A stretch of 64,000 bases of DNA from Ampullaceana balthica (taxonomy: Eukaryota > Mollusca > Gastropoda > Lymnaeidae), in assembly GCA_944989445.1 (NCBI GenBank), contig CALYLW010000129.1:741001-805000 (forward strand), given 5' to 3'. Below, piece by piece: positions 34,009 through 47,211 of the stretch (the stretch's first letter is position 1; each line of letters starts with the position of its first letter). The notes below the pieces were generated by a model. The model had not been told where the DNA came from and searched no databases. It worked only from the letters and a program-made list of their open reading frames with translations. The position numbers and the translations under genes are program-made.

Positions 34009-35891
34009 CTATATGTTTTCCCAAATTATCAAGAAATTGTAATCTTTTAGAAGACAAAATAGCAAACTATAATAGATAAATATAAATAACATCCTGAACA
34101 GAGTACAAAGAATACAGCATGAGGCATTTCTGATAATACTTCAACAAATCCAAAATTGTCTGAATAGGACGATAAGGGCAAAAAACTAACTAGTGTATTC
34201 ATAAGACCGACTACATCACTCAGATTTTTAAAAAAAATGTTTTTCCCATCAAATCTAAAAAGGAATGTTCATGCATAATTAATGAGCATTCAATCAATAG
34301 ATTACATCAGTCATCGAAGAGTGTTCCACAAATAGCTCAAATTGGCACGCGCTTAATTTCCCTTGCGCATCGGCTGAAGAAGTTGATAGAGGAAACTACA
34401 ACACGGGAACGGTCCTTGGGAAAGCGAGAATACACCTAATTTAACTAATCACAAATAAGGGAGGCGTTTCATATTTCGTAAATTTTATTTTCATGTAAAT
34501 GTTCTATTTCGGGAAAGGCATTTCGTAGTTGAAATTAGTATAATGTATTTTAGTGTTGTGTCTTCTAAGAATAGTTGTAGTAAATGCAAATGAGCTCATG
34601 TCTATAATTTCCACTCTCAGCGTTGTTTATTCTTGGTGTAAGCTCAGCTCTCGTAAAATAAAAATAACTATAATCATTACAAACGTGGATGTTTACGAAA
34701 ACATTTATCTAAAAAGCCTGCGCGAGATTTAAAAAAAAACCGCCGCCTCCATTCATAGTTATAACTCAGGTCATTCGGTCTTTAATATTATTCCGCAACT
34801 GCCTATTTTTAGATAAACATACATATCTCGCCTGCGTATTTCTATTCTCTCATAATGTACTTTCTATTTTAGTGCGCTTTCAACAACTATGAAAACAAAG
34901 GAGTGGTCATAAAATGGATGTTTTGTTTTACGTGAGTTGGATTCAATCAATATCTAATTTAGGTTAAAGGACAGTGAAAACACACATGTCGCGAAATGTA
35001 GATTATACTTATACTGACGAACATTCCACGCAGTTGACCATAGATCACACCTTTGGATGCACTGGACATCCTCGCTGTATGCTCACCACCCCTTACCCAA
35101 ACACATATTCTTTTTGACGTAGTATCATGACTTTTACTTACCAAAAACACAACAAAATTAAATGTATGGCATTTGTCGAAAGAGAATTATTGTGGCTTCA
35201 GTCAGACAAGGATATATTTAGTAGATTCCATATTACAATGTTTGTCTATTATTAAAAGGATTGCCACGTTTCAGTTTCAATAGATGAAAGACTTGAGTGA
35301 TGTTCATGGTTTGTACGCTCGGGGGGAGGGGGGGGAAGGAGAGGGGTTAACTCTGCGAGTATGTTTTTTTTCTTCAAATGGTGGGCTGCTATCATCAGAC
35401 ATCTGCGGAGTTTTAGCAGCAAATGTTTTGGCATGTCATGCATCACATGAACACAAGCGTCTTCAAATTTTATGACTAATCACAACAGTGTTGTTTTATT
35501 AAAGAAAGTGATCTTCACAAGAAGTCACTCACACTATGAAGATCACAATTGCAGATATATTCAGTGAGAACCAGCTGAGTGTTGACGGTATATAGTGTAC
35601 CCCATTGAGACGGTGTACGTCTTAAGGGGTGGGAGGGGTGTTATATATATATTTAAAAAAAACACCGAATTATATGGTTACATAACTGACAACTAAAATA
35701 TAGAATGTGGTGTTTTATATTAATATACCAAAATACCCCGAACTTTTATTTACATATTTTGCATCGCTGATTGTCAATTCGTAATGGTGATGATTTGATA
35801 AATATTGGACTGGAAATATACAATTAAAGTGGCAAAACCTTTAGCTCGTTAAAAATACAGTTAAATCACTCATTTAAAGATCGTTTGGAAG
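34009..35891. other. Unannotated AT-rich DNA
   Basis: No gene or repeat recognised. Small open frames show no family features. Confidence 0.5.
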
Positions 35892-36073
35892 TACAGTGGT
35901 ACCTCGGTACACGTCTGCTTTGGTATAAGCTCAGCTTAATATGTATCCTGTTTGGACGCGAAACATTTTGTTTGGTATACGTCCTTTGTTTGGTATACGT
36001 CCTTTGTTTGGTATGCGTCCTTTGTTTGGTATACGTCCTTTGTTTAGAATACGATCTGCGTGTTTAACGCAAC

Positions 36074-36440
36074 TTTGGCCGACCCCCCCCCCTTTTTATT
36101 TTCGTCACATGTCGTAACAAAAAGTTAGACCCCCCCCCCTCAAACATGACGTCACAAAGCTGCGCCCCCTCCCCAATAAAAGCCATATTTCCTATTTGAA
36201 AATGAGCTCGTTTCAAATCACTGCATTGTCAATTAAGTTTGTATTTAATGTGAGGCTACACTCTAATATCAAAACACGCGTGAAGCAATTTAAAATATCA
36301 TTAAATAATTTGAAAGCAATCAAATATTTAAGAATAACTTTTATTTAAAGTAGCGCGCTTTGATGTGACGTCACGTTTCTTAAAAACCTCCCACCCACGT
36401 CGCAAAATGTGTGACGTGCTCGACGTCATTTATGGACGGC
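36074..36440. mobile_element. Worn GGGGCCGTCC-type MITE
   Basis: The right end GACGTCATTTATGGACGG is clear. The left end is reduced to TTGGCCGACCCC. The C-runs, GTCACA/GTCGTAAC motifs and a GATGTGACGTCACG segment fit the family. Confidence 0.65.
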
Positions 36441-36599
36441 TCTTGTTAGTCAAAACGACACATCACGCATACGTAACTTGTAGGAATGACTCCGCGCGTT
36501 TCTCAGGTGTGTTAAATGCGGAAGGTGCTATCATACAGTTAACTACTCGCACAATAAATAAATTATCACGTGATTTTGTGTATTTCTCGTAAATTATGA

Positions 36600-36965
36600 G
36601 TAAACTAGCAACAAGGACGGGAATAAGTGTAAGGTGACCTGTGAAGTTCGTGGTAGAGCAACACAACATCCACATCAACTGACTCCAAATTGAAAATGAA
36701 ACGTCACCAGTCGTCGTTTCAACCACTACGCTTTGTCCAGAGACCCTACTCCCCACCCCACACACACCGCGGTCTATCCAGAGACCTTACCTCCCCCCCC
36801 CACCCCACCGCAGTCTGTCCTGAGACCCTACCTCGTTTTGAACGTCCGCTTAAATTTGTTCAATATGTAAATGAGTTTTAATTTTTCTCCGCTAGTGATT
36901 GGCTGTAGGAGTCTCTAGGAGTTTGAGGGACCAATCACTATCGAGGACCGGACAAAACGGACAGA
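36600..36965. repeat. Short C-rich tandem and small inverted repeat
   Basis: About two and a half units of a 41-bp C-rich sequence (TGTCCAGAGACCCTAC start) lie at 36730-36835. At 36890-36945 AGTGATTGGCTGTAGGAGTC pairs imperfectly with GAGGGACCAATCACTATC. No gene is evident. Confidence 0.6.
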
Positions 36966-37009
36966 AAATTGCCTTTTATTATTATAGATTAACTTAACAG
37001 GAGTCCTAA

Positions 37010-38510
37010 AAATAAATAGAGGTAAAAAAAAAGATTTTTAAAAACCACGTTTTTATAAATGTACTAAAGAGAAGAAAATAATTTAAAACTAATAAGTTCA
37101 AGTACTTTGATATAATATGACTAAAAACGTTGGCCGGGCGCTTATGAGGTTTTACATATGCAGTGCACTCATTCTCTCGAGTATAGATATCCTTTTTCCC
37201 TACTTAATTATAAATCTTTAATTTTTATACCAAACACCCGCCCCACGTTTTTAGTCATATTATATGAAGGTGCTTGAACTTATTAGTTTTAAATTATTTT
37301 CTTCTTTTTAGTACACTTATAAGAACGTGTTTTTAAAAAATCTTTTTTTCACCTCTATTTATTTTATTCTTTTTAGTCCACTTACAAAAACGTGTTTTTT
37401 AAAAATACTTTTTACCTCTATTTTTTTATACCAAACACCTCATAAGCACCCGCCCGAAGTTTTAAAAACACGGTGTTTTGGTAACGGGGTGAACTCATGG
37501 ATGTCAACAAAAGCAGACGGTACACATGCTTATATATACAGATGCTTATATATAGATAAACTAAAAAGTTCAATAATTTAATAACGGTACATTCGATCGA
37601 TCTGAAATTTTGATACAATGCATTGTCATCCAAGATCTATATGTGGTAAAATTTTGAAATCTCTAGGACTATCAGAAGTGGTTCAATTTTACGTTGGCAG
37701 ATTTGAAATAATTGTGGACACGAAAGCAAGTTAATAAAAACGTGGTAATAAATAGAAGTAAAAAAAGGATTTTTAAAAACCACGTTTTTATAAGCGGACT
37801 AAAAAGAAGAAAATAATTTAAAACTTATAAGTTCAAGTGCTTATTTAATATGACTAAAAACGTGGGGCGGGCGCTTATGAGGTTTAACATCTGCAGTTCA
37901 TTCATTCTCTCACTTATAGATCTCTCTTTTGCCTTCTAAATTATAAATCTTTAATTTTTATACCAAACACCCGCCCCACGTTTTAGTCATTTTAAATTAG
38001 TACTTGAACTTATAAGTTTTAAATTATTTTCTTCTTTTTAATCCGCTAATAAAAACGTTGTTTTTAAAAATCTTTTCTTTACTTCTATTTATTTTATTCT
38101 TTTTAGTCTAAGTGTATGCTATGGTGAGTTTTGAAGTATTGATTATGTTCAAATATAATACGCAAGGCCGACAAACATTTACAGACTGGAAATGACTGAT
38201 CTACCCTTGATGTTAAACATGGTTGATGTGGTCGAGGTTGGTGTGACATCGGCACGTGAATGTAATGTAAACAAGAGCAGACGGATAATACATATGCTTA
38301 TATATATATATAAACTAAAAAGCTCAATAATTTAATAACGGTACATTCGATCGATCTGAAATTTTGATACAATGCATTGTCATCCAAGATCTATCTGTGG
38401 TAAAATTTTGAGATCTCTAGGACCATCTGAAGTGATTTAATTTTACGTTGACAGATTAGAAAAATTGTGGACAGACACACAGGAACGAAAGTGAGTTAAT
38501 AAAAACGTGG
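37010..38510 (-). mobile_element. Two tandem core-head/hairpin units (about 735 and 760 bp)
   Basis: Each unit begins (plus strand) with AATAAATAGAGGTAAAA-type sequence. A long hairpin follows, with arms of about 125 bp (AGAAGAAAATAATTTAAAAC and its complement) and a loop of about 105 bp. The core head is read on the minus strand and ends GAGTTAATAAAAACGTGG. The two units differ in the segment between hairpin and core (37400-37520 versus 38100-38290), so they are not a simple duplication. Confidence 0.9.
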
Positions 38511-39020
38511 TGAAAAAAGTTAATGAGAGGAGCAGCGAAGCAGCTAAAAAATATGGTTAGGATCACCATGGAGATGAAAATAATAGAGTATTGTAAATGA
38601 TGAAATTGGCGTGCGTGTCTGAGACTTAGTTGCAGCATACCGAATGGGGTGATCAAAGATATCTATGATTGTGAAAAAAAACGACTTTATTAAATGGGCT
38701 TATGTTGCGAAGGGGGTGAAATCGATTACAAAACAAAGATCAGGGACATTAGAGCATGTTGAAAAAAAATAGCTTTTGTTTGGATAACAGCAAATCATTA
38801 AAAAAGTTGATCTAAGTTTTTTATTTATGTATATTAGTATTAAGCAGTGTTTAATTTGTACAACCACGTCAATAAATTTATAATATGTAAATAACGGTAT
38901 AGTTTTTTTTCATGGGAACGGATTAATCATTTTTTTCTCTATTTCTTATGGAAAAAATACTTTTGGTATACATCCAAGGGTCTGGAATGGATTAAGGACG
39001 TATACTGAGGTACCACTGTA

Positions 39021-39816
39021 TTTAAAAAAATAAAATAAATTGTTATATCTTTATTTTCGTTTTGAAGTAACATAAAAAATTAGAACCAAGTAAATAGACC
39101 TCATTGCTTTAACATGTTTTCAAACCAATGCGTTCATTGCCCCATGGACCGGTACAAGATATAAAACTTAAGTTGGCATTCGAAGCACCATCTATGGAGC
39201 GCTAAAATAGATTAGTTGAATAGAGTGGGATAATCCATAGGTTTTTAATTTGTCGTAGATTTCTCCCCTGCCATTTCTGCGCGTAATTTAAAAAAAATAT
39301 TTAAAATAGTGCCGCCCCCCCCCCTTTTTTTTTGAGTGTATGCAGTCACGACTCTCCTCATTTGTTACTATAGCATCTGAAAATATGTACTGACGGATAT
39401 ATTCTTTTAAGCCCCTGACTACTTCCTAGTCCGCCTTTCCACGCATATTCCTTCTAAAATGAAATAATAAGTAGTGAAAAAAATTAATGTGTTCAAATAT
39501 TGGGTCCCCAGAAGCCGCTGAACGCTGGTGCTAAGAACATAAAACCATTCACAGAAGGCCACCTCGTCTCGGACACGACAAAAGCGCGACGCTGGCCGCT
39601 TCTACTCCCTCCACATCCCTCCACCCCCTTAATTCACGCACCCTGTCATTTTCCTGACCACCGAGACTGGCATTGCACGTCATCCTAGATTTATCAATAG
39701 CCCCACTTGTTAAGACGCTAGGGTAGTGATTTCAAAAGCGGGGCCTACTTTGTAGTGTAATTATTTTTTTTCCTGTGTAGGTGCTAAAAGAGGTTTGAAG
39801 AAGAAAAAAAAAGCTC
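39021..39816. other. Unannotated DNA
   Basis: No gene or repeat recognised. Confidence 0.5.
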
Positions 39817-39837
39817 GGGGGCGGAGTGCTATTTAAG
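39817..39837 (+). promoter_or_regulatory. Possible core promoter (GC box and TATA-like)
   Basis: GGGGCGGAG at 39817-39825 is a GC box, and TATTTAAG at 39830-39837 could be a TATA element. A start about 25-30 bp downstream (near 39860) would give a 5' leader of about 270 bp before the ATG at 40131. The spacing fits a promoter for the exon at 40131, but such motifs also arise by chance. Confidence 0.35.
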
Positions 39838-40130
39838 GATAACGAATTGAGTTTGTGAGCAGCAGATGAACAGACAAAGCTCAAGACTTTGTGGTGTCAA
39901 AAGAAAACATGAACATTTTTGTATGATAGATTTGTATTTCGGTTATTTATAGAGACAAGTGCAATAATATTTTTTTAAAAATTGCACTTATAAAGAACAA
40001 CAGTAAATAGACATTGATCAATCCAAAGGATGTTATAGGCTTCAGATCTCTTGTGCTATCGGACTGTTCGATTTCCCGTCAAGAAAGCGCAGCTTGTGAA
40101 AGTGAACACCAGGACTTGGCCCCAATCGAG

Positions 40131-40287
40131 ATGACCTCCTCTAACATTTCTGGGCTGGTCAGCATCTTCTTTGCACTGCTGTCCGTGGCCACTGGCCAAC
40201 CCCCGAGTGGCCTTCCTGTCTCCAGAGTTCAGTTGCCCAAGGAGCCGGAGATGATAGCAGTTTTGATGTATGGATCTGACTGGCCAG
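40131..40287 (+). CDS. Candidate first coding exon of a secreted protein
   Basis: From the ATG at 40131 (G at -3, G-A-G before the start) the frame encodes a typical signal peptide: a short polar start, the hydrophobic core LVSIFFALLSVA, and a likely cleavage after TG before QPPSGLPVSRVQLP. It continues to EMIAVLMYGSDWP and meets CAG|GTAATT, a good splice donor, at 40287/40288 in phase 1. Read through, the frame hits a stop at 40314-40316, as expected for an intron. An in-frame ATG also exists at 40014, but the preceding residues are polar and would bury the signal sequence. GC content (about 52%) and codon use stand out from the AT-rich surroundings. I do not recognise the protein, and no later exon could be placed. 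Confidence 0.5.
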
Positions 40288-40403
40288 GTAATTGCATTGT
40301 TTCTCTGCTTAACTAATTATTAATAGAGTTTATTTCCCCACACTGATGACTCGGTCTGTATTGGGTTTCTTGGTGACTGACAGAATCTTCGTTGAATTTT
40401 GTA

Positions 40404-40404
<1 letters not shown>

Positions 40405-40500
<96 letters not shown>
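40405..40500. repeat. (TA)n microsatellite
   Basis: Nearly pure TA dinucleotides for about 95 bp, in the putative intron after the candidate exon. Confidence 0.98.
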
Positions 40501-40501
<1 letters not shown>

Positions 40502-40829
40502 CATAGATGCATACAAAAAGTCATCCCTTTAGATAACTTATACTATTTTAAAAAGTCGACCAAGAAATTAACATAACATTGGGGCCCAAATCTGCCTATT
40601 GTACCTACAACTTTGAAAACAATTTATTTACACAAATCGACTGTCTAGTTAATCCTTAAAAAAAGTATTTCTTGTCAAAAGGAAACAAACCGTTCACTGT
40701 TCTATGTATTAATGCGCCCTCCTTGTACACACACATGTACATCACACACACACACCAAACACTCACGCACCAAATACACACTACAAAACACATACATAGT
40801 AACAAGCAGATAAACACACATATTATTTT

Positions 40830-41195
<366 letters not shown>

Positions 41196-42412
41196 TTTCT
41201 AAATCCCTAATCCCTATTACTTCCGATCAACATTTTCCTCCCATCAAGATCTCTTTGCTGTTCATTTAACAGCAACTCCTCATTTTCCTAGAAATTATTT
41301 TGGCGTATGACCACGCTGATATTATTTCTAAAGGTTAAAATTAAGTTTATTTAAAGATACAAGATACATGCATAGATCTAAACTCTCCATTGACATTGAC
41401 AATAATTTCCTCAGAGCAATTTACCTGTCAATTGTGGATGCTCTTCTGTCTGGATGCTCGCTAGCAGGTTGACACATGGTTGAGAGCATTCGACAAATAG
41501 CCACAAAATAGATTCCCTTTACTTACTTGTGTAAACATCAGTAGGCAATGTTTATATAAATATAATACAATACAATTGTTTTGGAGAAATCAATCTGAAT
41601 GCCTACATAAACGTGTTTATGCAACTCTCTTTACAAAACCGATTACTTTAAGATAATCAAGTGGTGTATCTGGTGGGGGAGGGGGGCTGTAGTGCCATTA
41701 GGATGGTTTCGAGTTTTGCCAACCATTCAACACCCGCCTTGCAAACGCAAGAGTTTGCCCAAAAGGCAGTCGTTCCATGAAGAGAATGAAATCCAACTAT
41801 TGATGGACAATCCCATCAGCATACCCCTCCCTACCCTACTGGACATACGGTCCTATTAAACAGATCGAGTGTGTGGGGAACAATAATTCAATCGATGTGT
41901 CTTCATTAATACAGGAAGCTGAAAATTGCGTACCCGTTAGTGTGTTATTTTGATGACATAGCATTTGTTATTTTGTTGTTTTGTAAATTTTTGTATAAAC
42001 TTTTCCTTAACTTTTTTATACAATTTTAGTGGACGGTAAACAGACATATTGTACATAAATGGGTAGATGCATTATTTAAATGAATAAATAAAATTATGAT
42101 CGTACAGACTGTAAAAATGTGGGTCTCGTCACTCCGTTACAAATTAAGTTTATACGTCAAAGCAGAATTAGTTTTGCCAAGAAAGCCATAGAATTCGGAT
42201 CACAATTTGGGACCCTGACACAGAAATTATTCTCTTCTGTACAGAACAACATGCATGAAGTAATCGAGAACATTGTATGTGTGATGAGTTTTGTTAGTCA
42301 TCATCAACCTAGTTTCTCTCGTGCAAAAGCGCCTGAATTGCCCTTCCACAATGCTATGTAGTGATAACAAAATTAAGCCAGCGGTTTTTTTTTCTTTTCG
42401 GTCCGGTCTTAA
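41196..42412. other. Unannotated DNA
   Basis: No gene or repeat recognised. The open frame at 42119-42361 has no recognisable features. Confidence 0.5.
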
Positions 42413-43030
42413 AGTGCAGCGTGGGGCGGGCGCTTATGAGGTTTAACATATGCTGCTCACTCATACTCTCACTTATAGATCTCTCTTTTGCCTTTTAAAT
42501 TAGAAATCTTTAATTTTTATACCAAACACCCGCCCCACGTTTTTAGTCATATTAAATCGAAGTACTTGAACTTATAAGTTTTAAATTATTTTCTTCTTTT
42601 TAGTCCGCTTAAAAAACGTGGTTTTTTAAAATCTTTTTTTTTACTTCTATTTATTTTATTCTTTTTAGTCCACTTATAACAACCTGGTTTTTAAAAATAT
42701 TTTTTTACCTCTATTTATTTTACCAAACACCTCACAAGCGCCCGCCCAACGTTTTAAAAACATTGTGATGTGGTCACGGGGTGAACTCAGGGATGTCAAC
42801 AAAGGCAGACGGTACATATGCTTATATATAGACTATACATAAACTAAAACGTTCAATAATTTAATAACGGTACATTCGATCGATCTGAAATTTTGATACA
42901 ATGCATTGTCATCCAAGATATTCTGTGGTAAAATTTTCAGATCTCTAGGACCATCAAAAGTGGTTCAATTTTACGTTGGCAGATTTGAAAAAAATCTTGG
43001 ACAAACAGGAACGAAAGCGAGTTAATAAGA
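42413..43030 (-). mobile_element. Core-head/hairpin unit lacking its outer hairpin arm
   Basis: Begins inside the hairpin loop (GTGGGGCGGGCGCTTATGAG), has the right arm (42535-42665), the intermediate segment and the core head. It ends GCGAGTTAATAA at 43028, directly against a hAT fragment. Closest to the units at 52-53 kb. Confidence 0.85.
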
Positions 43031-43535
43031 CATTGAAATTAAGAATATTTTAAACTAAATTTTATGACAATGTGTTGACACTTCATCGGATGTTTGTGCT
43101 GAAGGTGGTACGTTAGTGATATATTTGATCCTTTAAAAGAGAATTGTTTATGGCAGTGAACACAGTAAACTTTTTCACCATCTTCGACTTTGCCATCCGC
43201 AGTTAGCTTAAAAACAAAATTTTTGCTCAACTTTTCAGTTATACGTTTAAATTTAACTGCGCTGATGCTGTCAGAATTATTTTAGTTGGTGTCTGCCGGT
43301 CCACATACATTTATAAAATAAATTATAATATTACGCGGGAGAAGTTTGTACGTAAAAAAAAATATAAATTATTATTAATTATTAATAATTAATTATTTTT
43401 AATAAAAAAATTTTAAAAAATATTTAAAATATTCTCTTTTAATTTTAATCGAATTTTTATGGATTAAAATAATTTTAATCGATAAAAAATTTTAACGATT
43501 AATCGAGAAATTAATCGTTAATTTCCGCAGCCCTA
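43031..43535 (-). mobile_element. hAT 5' end with BED zinc finger
   Basis: On the minus strand the terminus TAGGGCTGCGGAAATTAACG starts at 43535 and is followed by ATTAATCG-rich DNA. A frame beginning near 43230 reads MSKNFVFKLTADGKVEDGEK and then VYCVHCHKQFSFKGSN and YHLQHKHP, a BED finger. The frame stops at 43039 and no catalytic domain follows. The terminus matches the 820-bp element at 32041, which identifies the family. Confidence 0.85.
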
Positions 43536-43800
<265 letters not shown>

Positions 43801-44917
43801 CTAGATCTATATAGTTATTTACATATTTTGTATTTTTAAAAAAGTTTTATTACGTTCGCAAGAAATATCACAGCAAACAATACCATCTATTAATCTCGAG
43901 TTAAAAACGCATTTTCAAATTTCGTACCACGTCCTAAATTTAAAAACAAAGTTTTGACGTTGTATACAAAGCTCTCGGTTATCTCGTAAAAGGAGCACTG
44001 GCGGACGGAATATATAAAGAAGTTTATGTGTAGTATTGATTAAATGTCTGTTATATTAGGGATATGCAATGTATAGCTAAAGTATTAATTAGCCATGATT
44101 TTGTTGCCAGTGAAACTGTGGGTTGTGGAGGTTCAGATAAAAGGAAGGAGAGGTGGTGGTCTTGTAAAGGCATTTGTGAACAAGGGAGGTGATAGTATAT
44201 GTCAATTCATTTCTAACTTTAAAAAACTATTTTTAAAAATGGCCATGGGAGACATTTCTCAAATACAGCATCATTGATCTTGTTTCAAATTATCATCAAT
44301 GGCCGGCAGCCGCCTTCCGGTATAAGTCACACGCTTCTGAGACAAGTGAAAGAGTGGTTTTATTAGGGATATTAATAGACATACAAGTTTTCTCGACAAT
44401 TAATAACGGGTCTGTGCAAGTTTTTAGTAGAATCACATCTGTGAGAACGAATGAAAGTTTCGAAACTGTTGTTGAAAACAATTGCTACATTCTAGTGTTG
44501 AATTTTTATGTTCTAGATCAGCGAAGGCGAACCTAAGGTTCGCCTGCACTGTTCTAGATCATAGACTTTACGTTCGATTCAATTGTTCATTATGATCTAG
44601 ATAGATATACATATCATTTCCAGAGCTTTTCTTGAGACTAAATTCTTATTTAATTACTTGTTAATTTCTAGATTCCATGTTATATTTTAGAATGAGCCAT
44701 GATCAAGATATTGAATGTCGTATCTCAGAGGTACGGTTATAACCGCTAAAATATGTGAAGCGCACTAGGCAGAATTTAAATTCAAAGCGTTTTTCTTGAG
44801 CTGTCCGATTAAGACAAATTCCTTCAAAGGGCTTTCCTTCAGATCGACCAAACATTCTTTCACTCCCCCCACCCCTCAAGTTTATTAAGCGATTTAGATG
44901 TGCGCTGTAATGGGGAG
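43801..44917. other. Unannotated DNA with one perfect palindrome
   Basis: AGGCGAACCT-A-AGGTTCGCCT at 44525-44545 is a perfect 10-bp inverted repeat with a one-base centre. No gene is evident. Confidence 0.5.
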
Positions 44918-45345
44918 ACATGAAAGACTGGATAGGGGCAACATGAAAGACTGGATAGGGGCAACATGAAAGACTGGATAGGGGCAACATGAAAGACTGG
45001 ATTGTGGCAACATGTAAGACTGGAATGGGACCGAAGGAAACATTAGATTAGGGGTAACATAAAATACTGAATAGAGTCAAAATAAAACATTGGATTTCGC
45101 AACTTTAAACCTTGGTTTGGGGCAACTTGAAACAGTGGATTAGGGAAATGTGAAACACTAGATAAGGGGCAACATAAAATAATAAGTTGGGGCAACATAG
45201 AACACTTGATTGGGGAACCATAAAACACTGCATTTGGGCAACATAAAACATCGGATTGGGACAGAAAGAAACACTGATTAGGAGCAAAATGAAATACTGG
45301 ATGATAGGGTAACATAAAAGATTGAATTTGGGCAACTTGCACACA
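44918..45345. repeat. 23-bp minisatellite (about 18 units, decaying rightward)
   Basis: The unit is CATGAAAGACTGGATAGGGG followed by CAA. The first four units are nearly identical. Later ones keep GGGNCAACNTNAAACANTGGAT but vary in spacing. Confidence 0.93.
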
Positions 45346-45369
45346 CACGCAGACACACACACAGACAAA

Positions 45370-45404
<35 letters not shown>

Positions 45405-45420
45405 ACATACACACACACAC
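45346..45420. repeat. CA/TC compound microsatellite
   Basis: (CA)n, then (TC)n with one interruption, then (CA)n. Confidence 0.95.
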
Positions 45421-46722
45421 TGTTTTTTAGGTTTTAAAAGCATATTTATTAAAATGAGAACTCAGACCCAAAGAAGATGTCAAGGTTGACAAATATTACT
45501 AGATGTGATTGGCTATCTTGGTTAAAAGGACATAGTTAAGAGAATGATCACAATAACAAAGTGCAAGGCAAGCCTTTAAAAAAAATATTTTTTTCTTCAA
45601 ATAATATTTATTCAACTCGTAAACTCGCCCAACTTATTCTTGACCTCTGAATAGACTGCCATTATTTCTTGACAGATATAATTATGACAAGGATGCCAAA
45701 TGTGGTGGAAATATTTGAGAATGTGGTATGAAGATGCGCTCAACTTCAGCGGCTGCGTTATCTCTCTGGTATAGTCTAGTCCTTCTTCGTCTACAAAATT
45801 TTCTACATCACCACTACTGAATCAAAAAGATACATAAAAATCTCTTCGTGTTGTGAAGGGTGAGCAATTTATTCCGTATTCTTGATCAAAAATGACTTTC
45901 TATACTTGTCATTTTCCCCTTAAAACCGCACATTTAGAAGGTTAATGTGCTGGTTCCAATTGATTCACCCTTATATCAGACACATTAACACATACTTTTT
46001 TCAAGCACTGGTCTTTTAAACGTATTATATCAAAATCCAGTATTGAATATTTAAAAAATAATACCGAAGCAAAAGTAAAACGAATTTGTTTGTGATGTGA
46101 ATCACAGAAGACGGCATTGTGTTGCTTTTCGGTGAACGATGTCATTATCTTAAAGGTCAAACAGTCTCGGCAGAAGTCGGCACGGAAGCACTCAAGGTTT
46201 TCTAAGCTCCTGTTGCTACTTTAAAAAGGATATTACATTCAAGACGGTGAGATCAGATCAGAGAAATGTGAATGTAAGATGCCACGCTGAGAGATCAAGA
46301 AATGGACGGTCAACACCCTTTGTGTTGAACAACTGGAAAACAGGAACCGGTTCCTTAAAGATTGTTATGTAATTTTTTGTCAGCTGTAAAGCCTAAGAGA
46401 TTGAGTAATAATTTTTCTTCACTTAGAATTATTTCGAAGCAAGGTTGTTACATTTTTTTTTACATGACTTTACAATACTGTTAATTTGAGATAATAAAAT
46501 ATTAAGACAAAATAACTTAAAAATAATCCCCAAGCATTTTGGTACTATGTATTTTTTTAGGTTTTAAACCGTTTATTTCTTCGATGACCTCGTATTCAGG
46601 TCTTTTCTAAAGCCTTTGTTTGATGCGGCGATCTCTATAAGTCAAGGAAATGGTTCTAACACCATACTGAGAAGCCAGCTTCAGTTAGGCATACATTTGA
46701 AGTTAGTTTTGTATTTATTTTT
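45421..46722. other. Unannotated DNA
   Basis: No gene or repeat recognised. Confidence 0.5.
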
Positions 46723-47211
46723 AAATCCTTTATATTAACTCGTGGTGTCGGTTTGCTTGCTTGCTTGTCGAAAAAACTTTGGATCGATTTTTATCCCACT
46801 TCCTCGTAAGCTAGCGAGCTGAAATTTTGCAGGCAGACTCGTGCCGATGATAAAAACGATGTGTCGAAATTTCAGATCGATTGCATGTACTGTAATTAAA
46901 TTATTGAATTTTTAGATTATTTTATGTATCCCTATGTACCATGTTATTTTTTTAGATAGAGTGTCGCGGTGCATATTATATTGAACGACATTTTTATTAA
47001 TACTTTCCTGTTGCGCGATTTGGTGCGTATTATATGGACAATAATTTTTAAAAATAAATTCCCGATCGGTGCGCATTATATTAAACATGTTTTACCAGAC
47101 ATTACTAAAATTTTGTATTTTTGGATTGTCTTAAGCTGCGTATTATAATAAACATTCTTTTAGTATGTCTCGTACATAAAGGATTTATAGTCAAAACTTG
47201 TTTTTTACGGG
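46723..47211 (+). mobile_element. Core-head element, TTAACTCGTGGTGTC subtype (plus)
   Basis: Starts AAATCCTTTATATTAACTCG and contains GCTTGCTTGCTTG, AGCTGAAATTTTGCAGGCAG and TCGAAATTTCAGATCGATTG. It has four spaced copies of a GGTGC(G/A)(T/C)ATTATATT motif and ends ATAAAGGATTTATAGTCAAA. Inverted relative to its close relative at 27638-28125. Confidence 0.9.

Larger units (their letters stand above)
35892..39020. mobile_element. Tc1/mariner-like shell with TA duplication, filled by later insertions
   Basis: The left end CAGTGGTACCTCGGTACACG (from 35894) and right end ACGTATACTGAGGTACCACTG (to 39018) are inverted repeats flanked by TA. The right subterminal region has the usual CATGGGAACGGATTAA and TTATGGAAAAAATAC segments of mariner-type MITEs. 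At 35967-36056 an 18-bp piece (TTGTTTGGTATACGTCCT) is repeated about five times. No transposase is visible. A worn GGGGCCGTCC element (36074-36440) and two core-head hairpin units (37010-38510) occupy much of the interior. Confidence 0.85.

Noticed and set aside
40313..40576. Ile/Tyr-repeat frames
   Set aside because: Products of the TA microsatellite.
44525..44545. Perfect 21-bp palindrome AGGCGAACCTAAGGTTCGCCT (one extra base from a 20-mer)
   Set aside because: Could be an operator-like or hairpin site, but there is no gene or second copy nearby to give it meaning.
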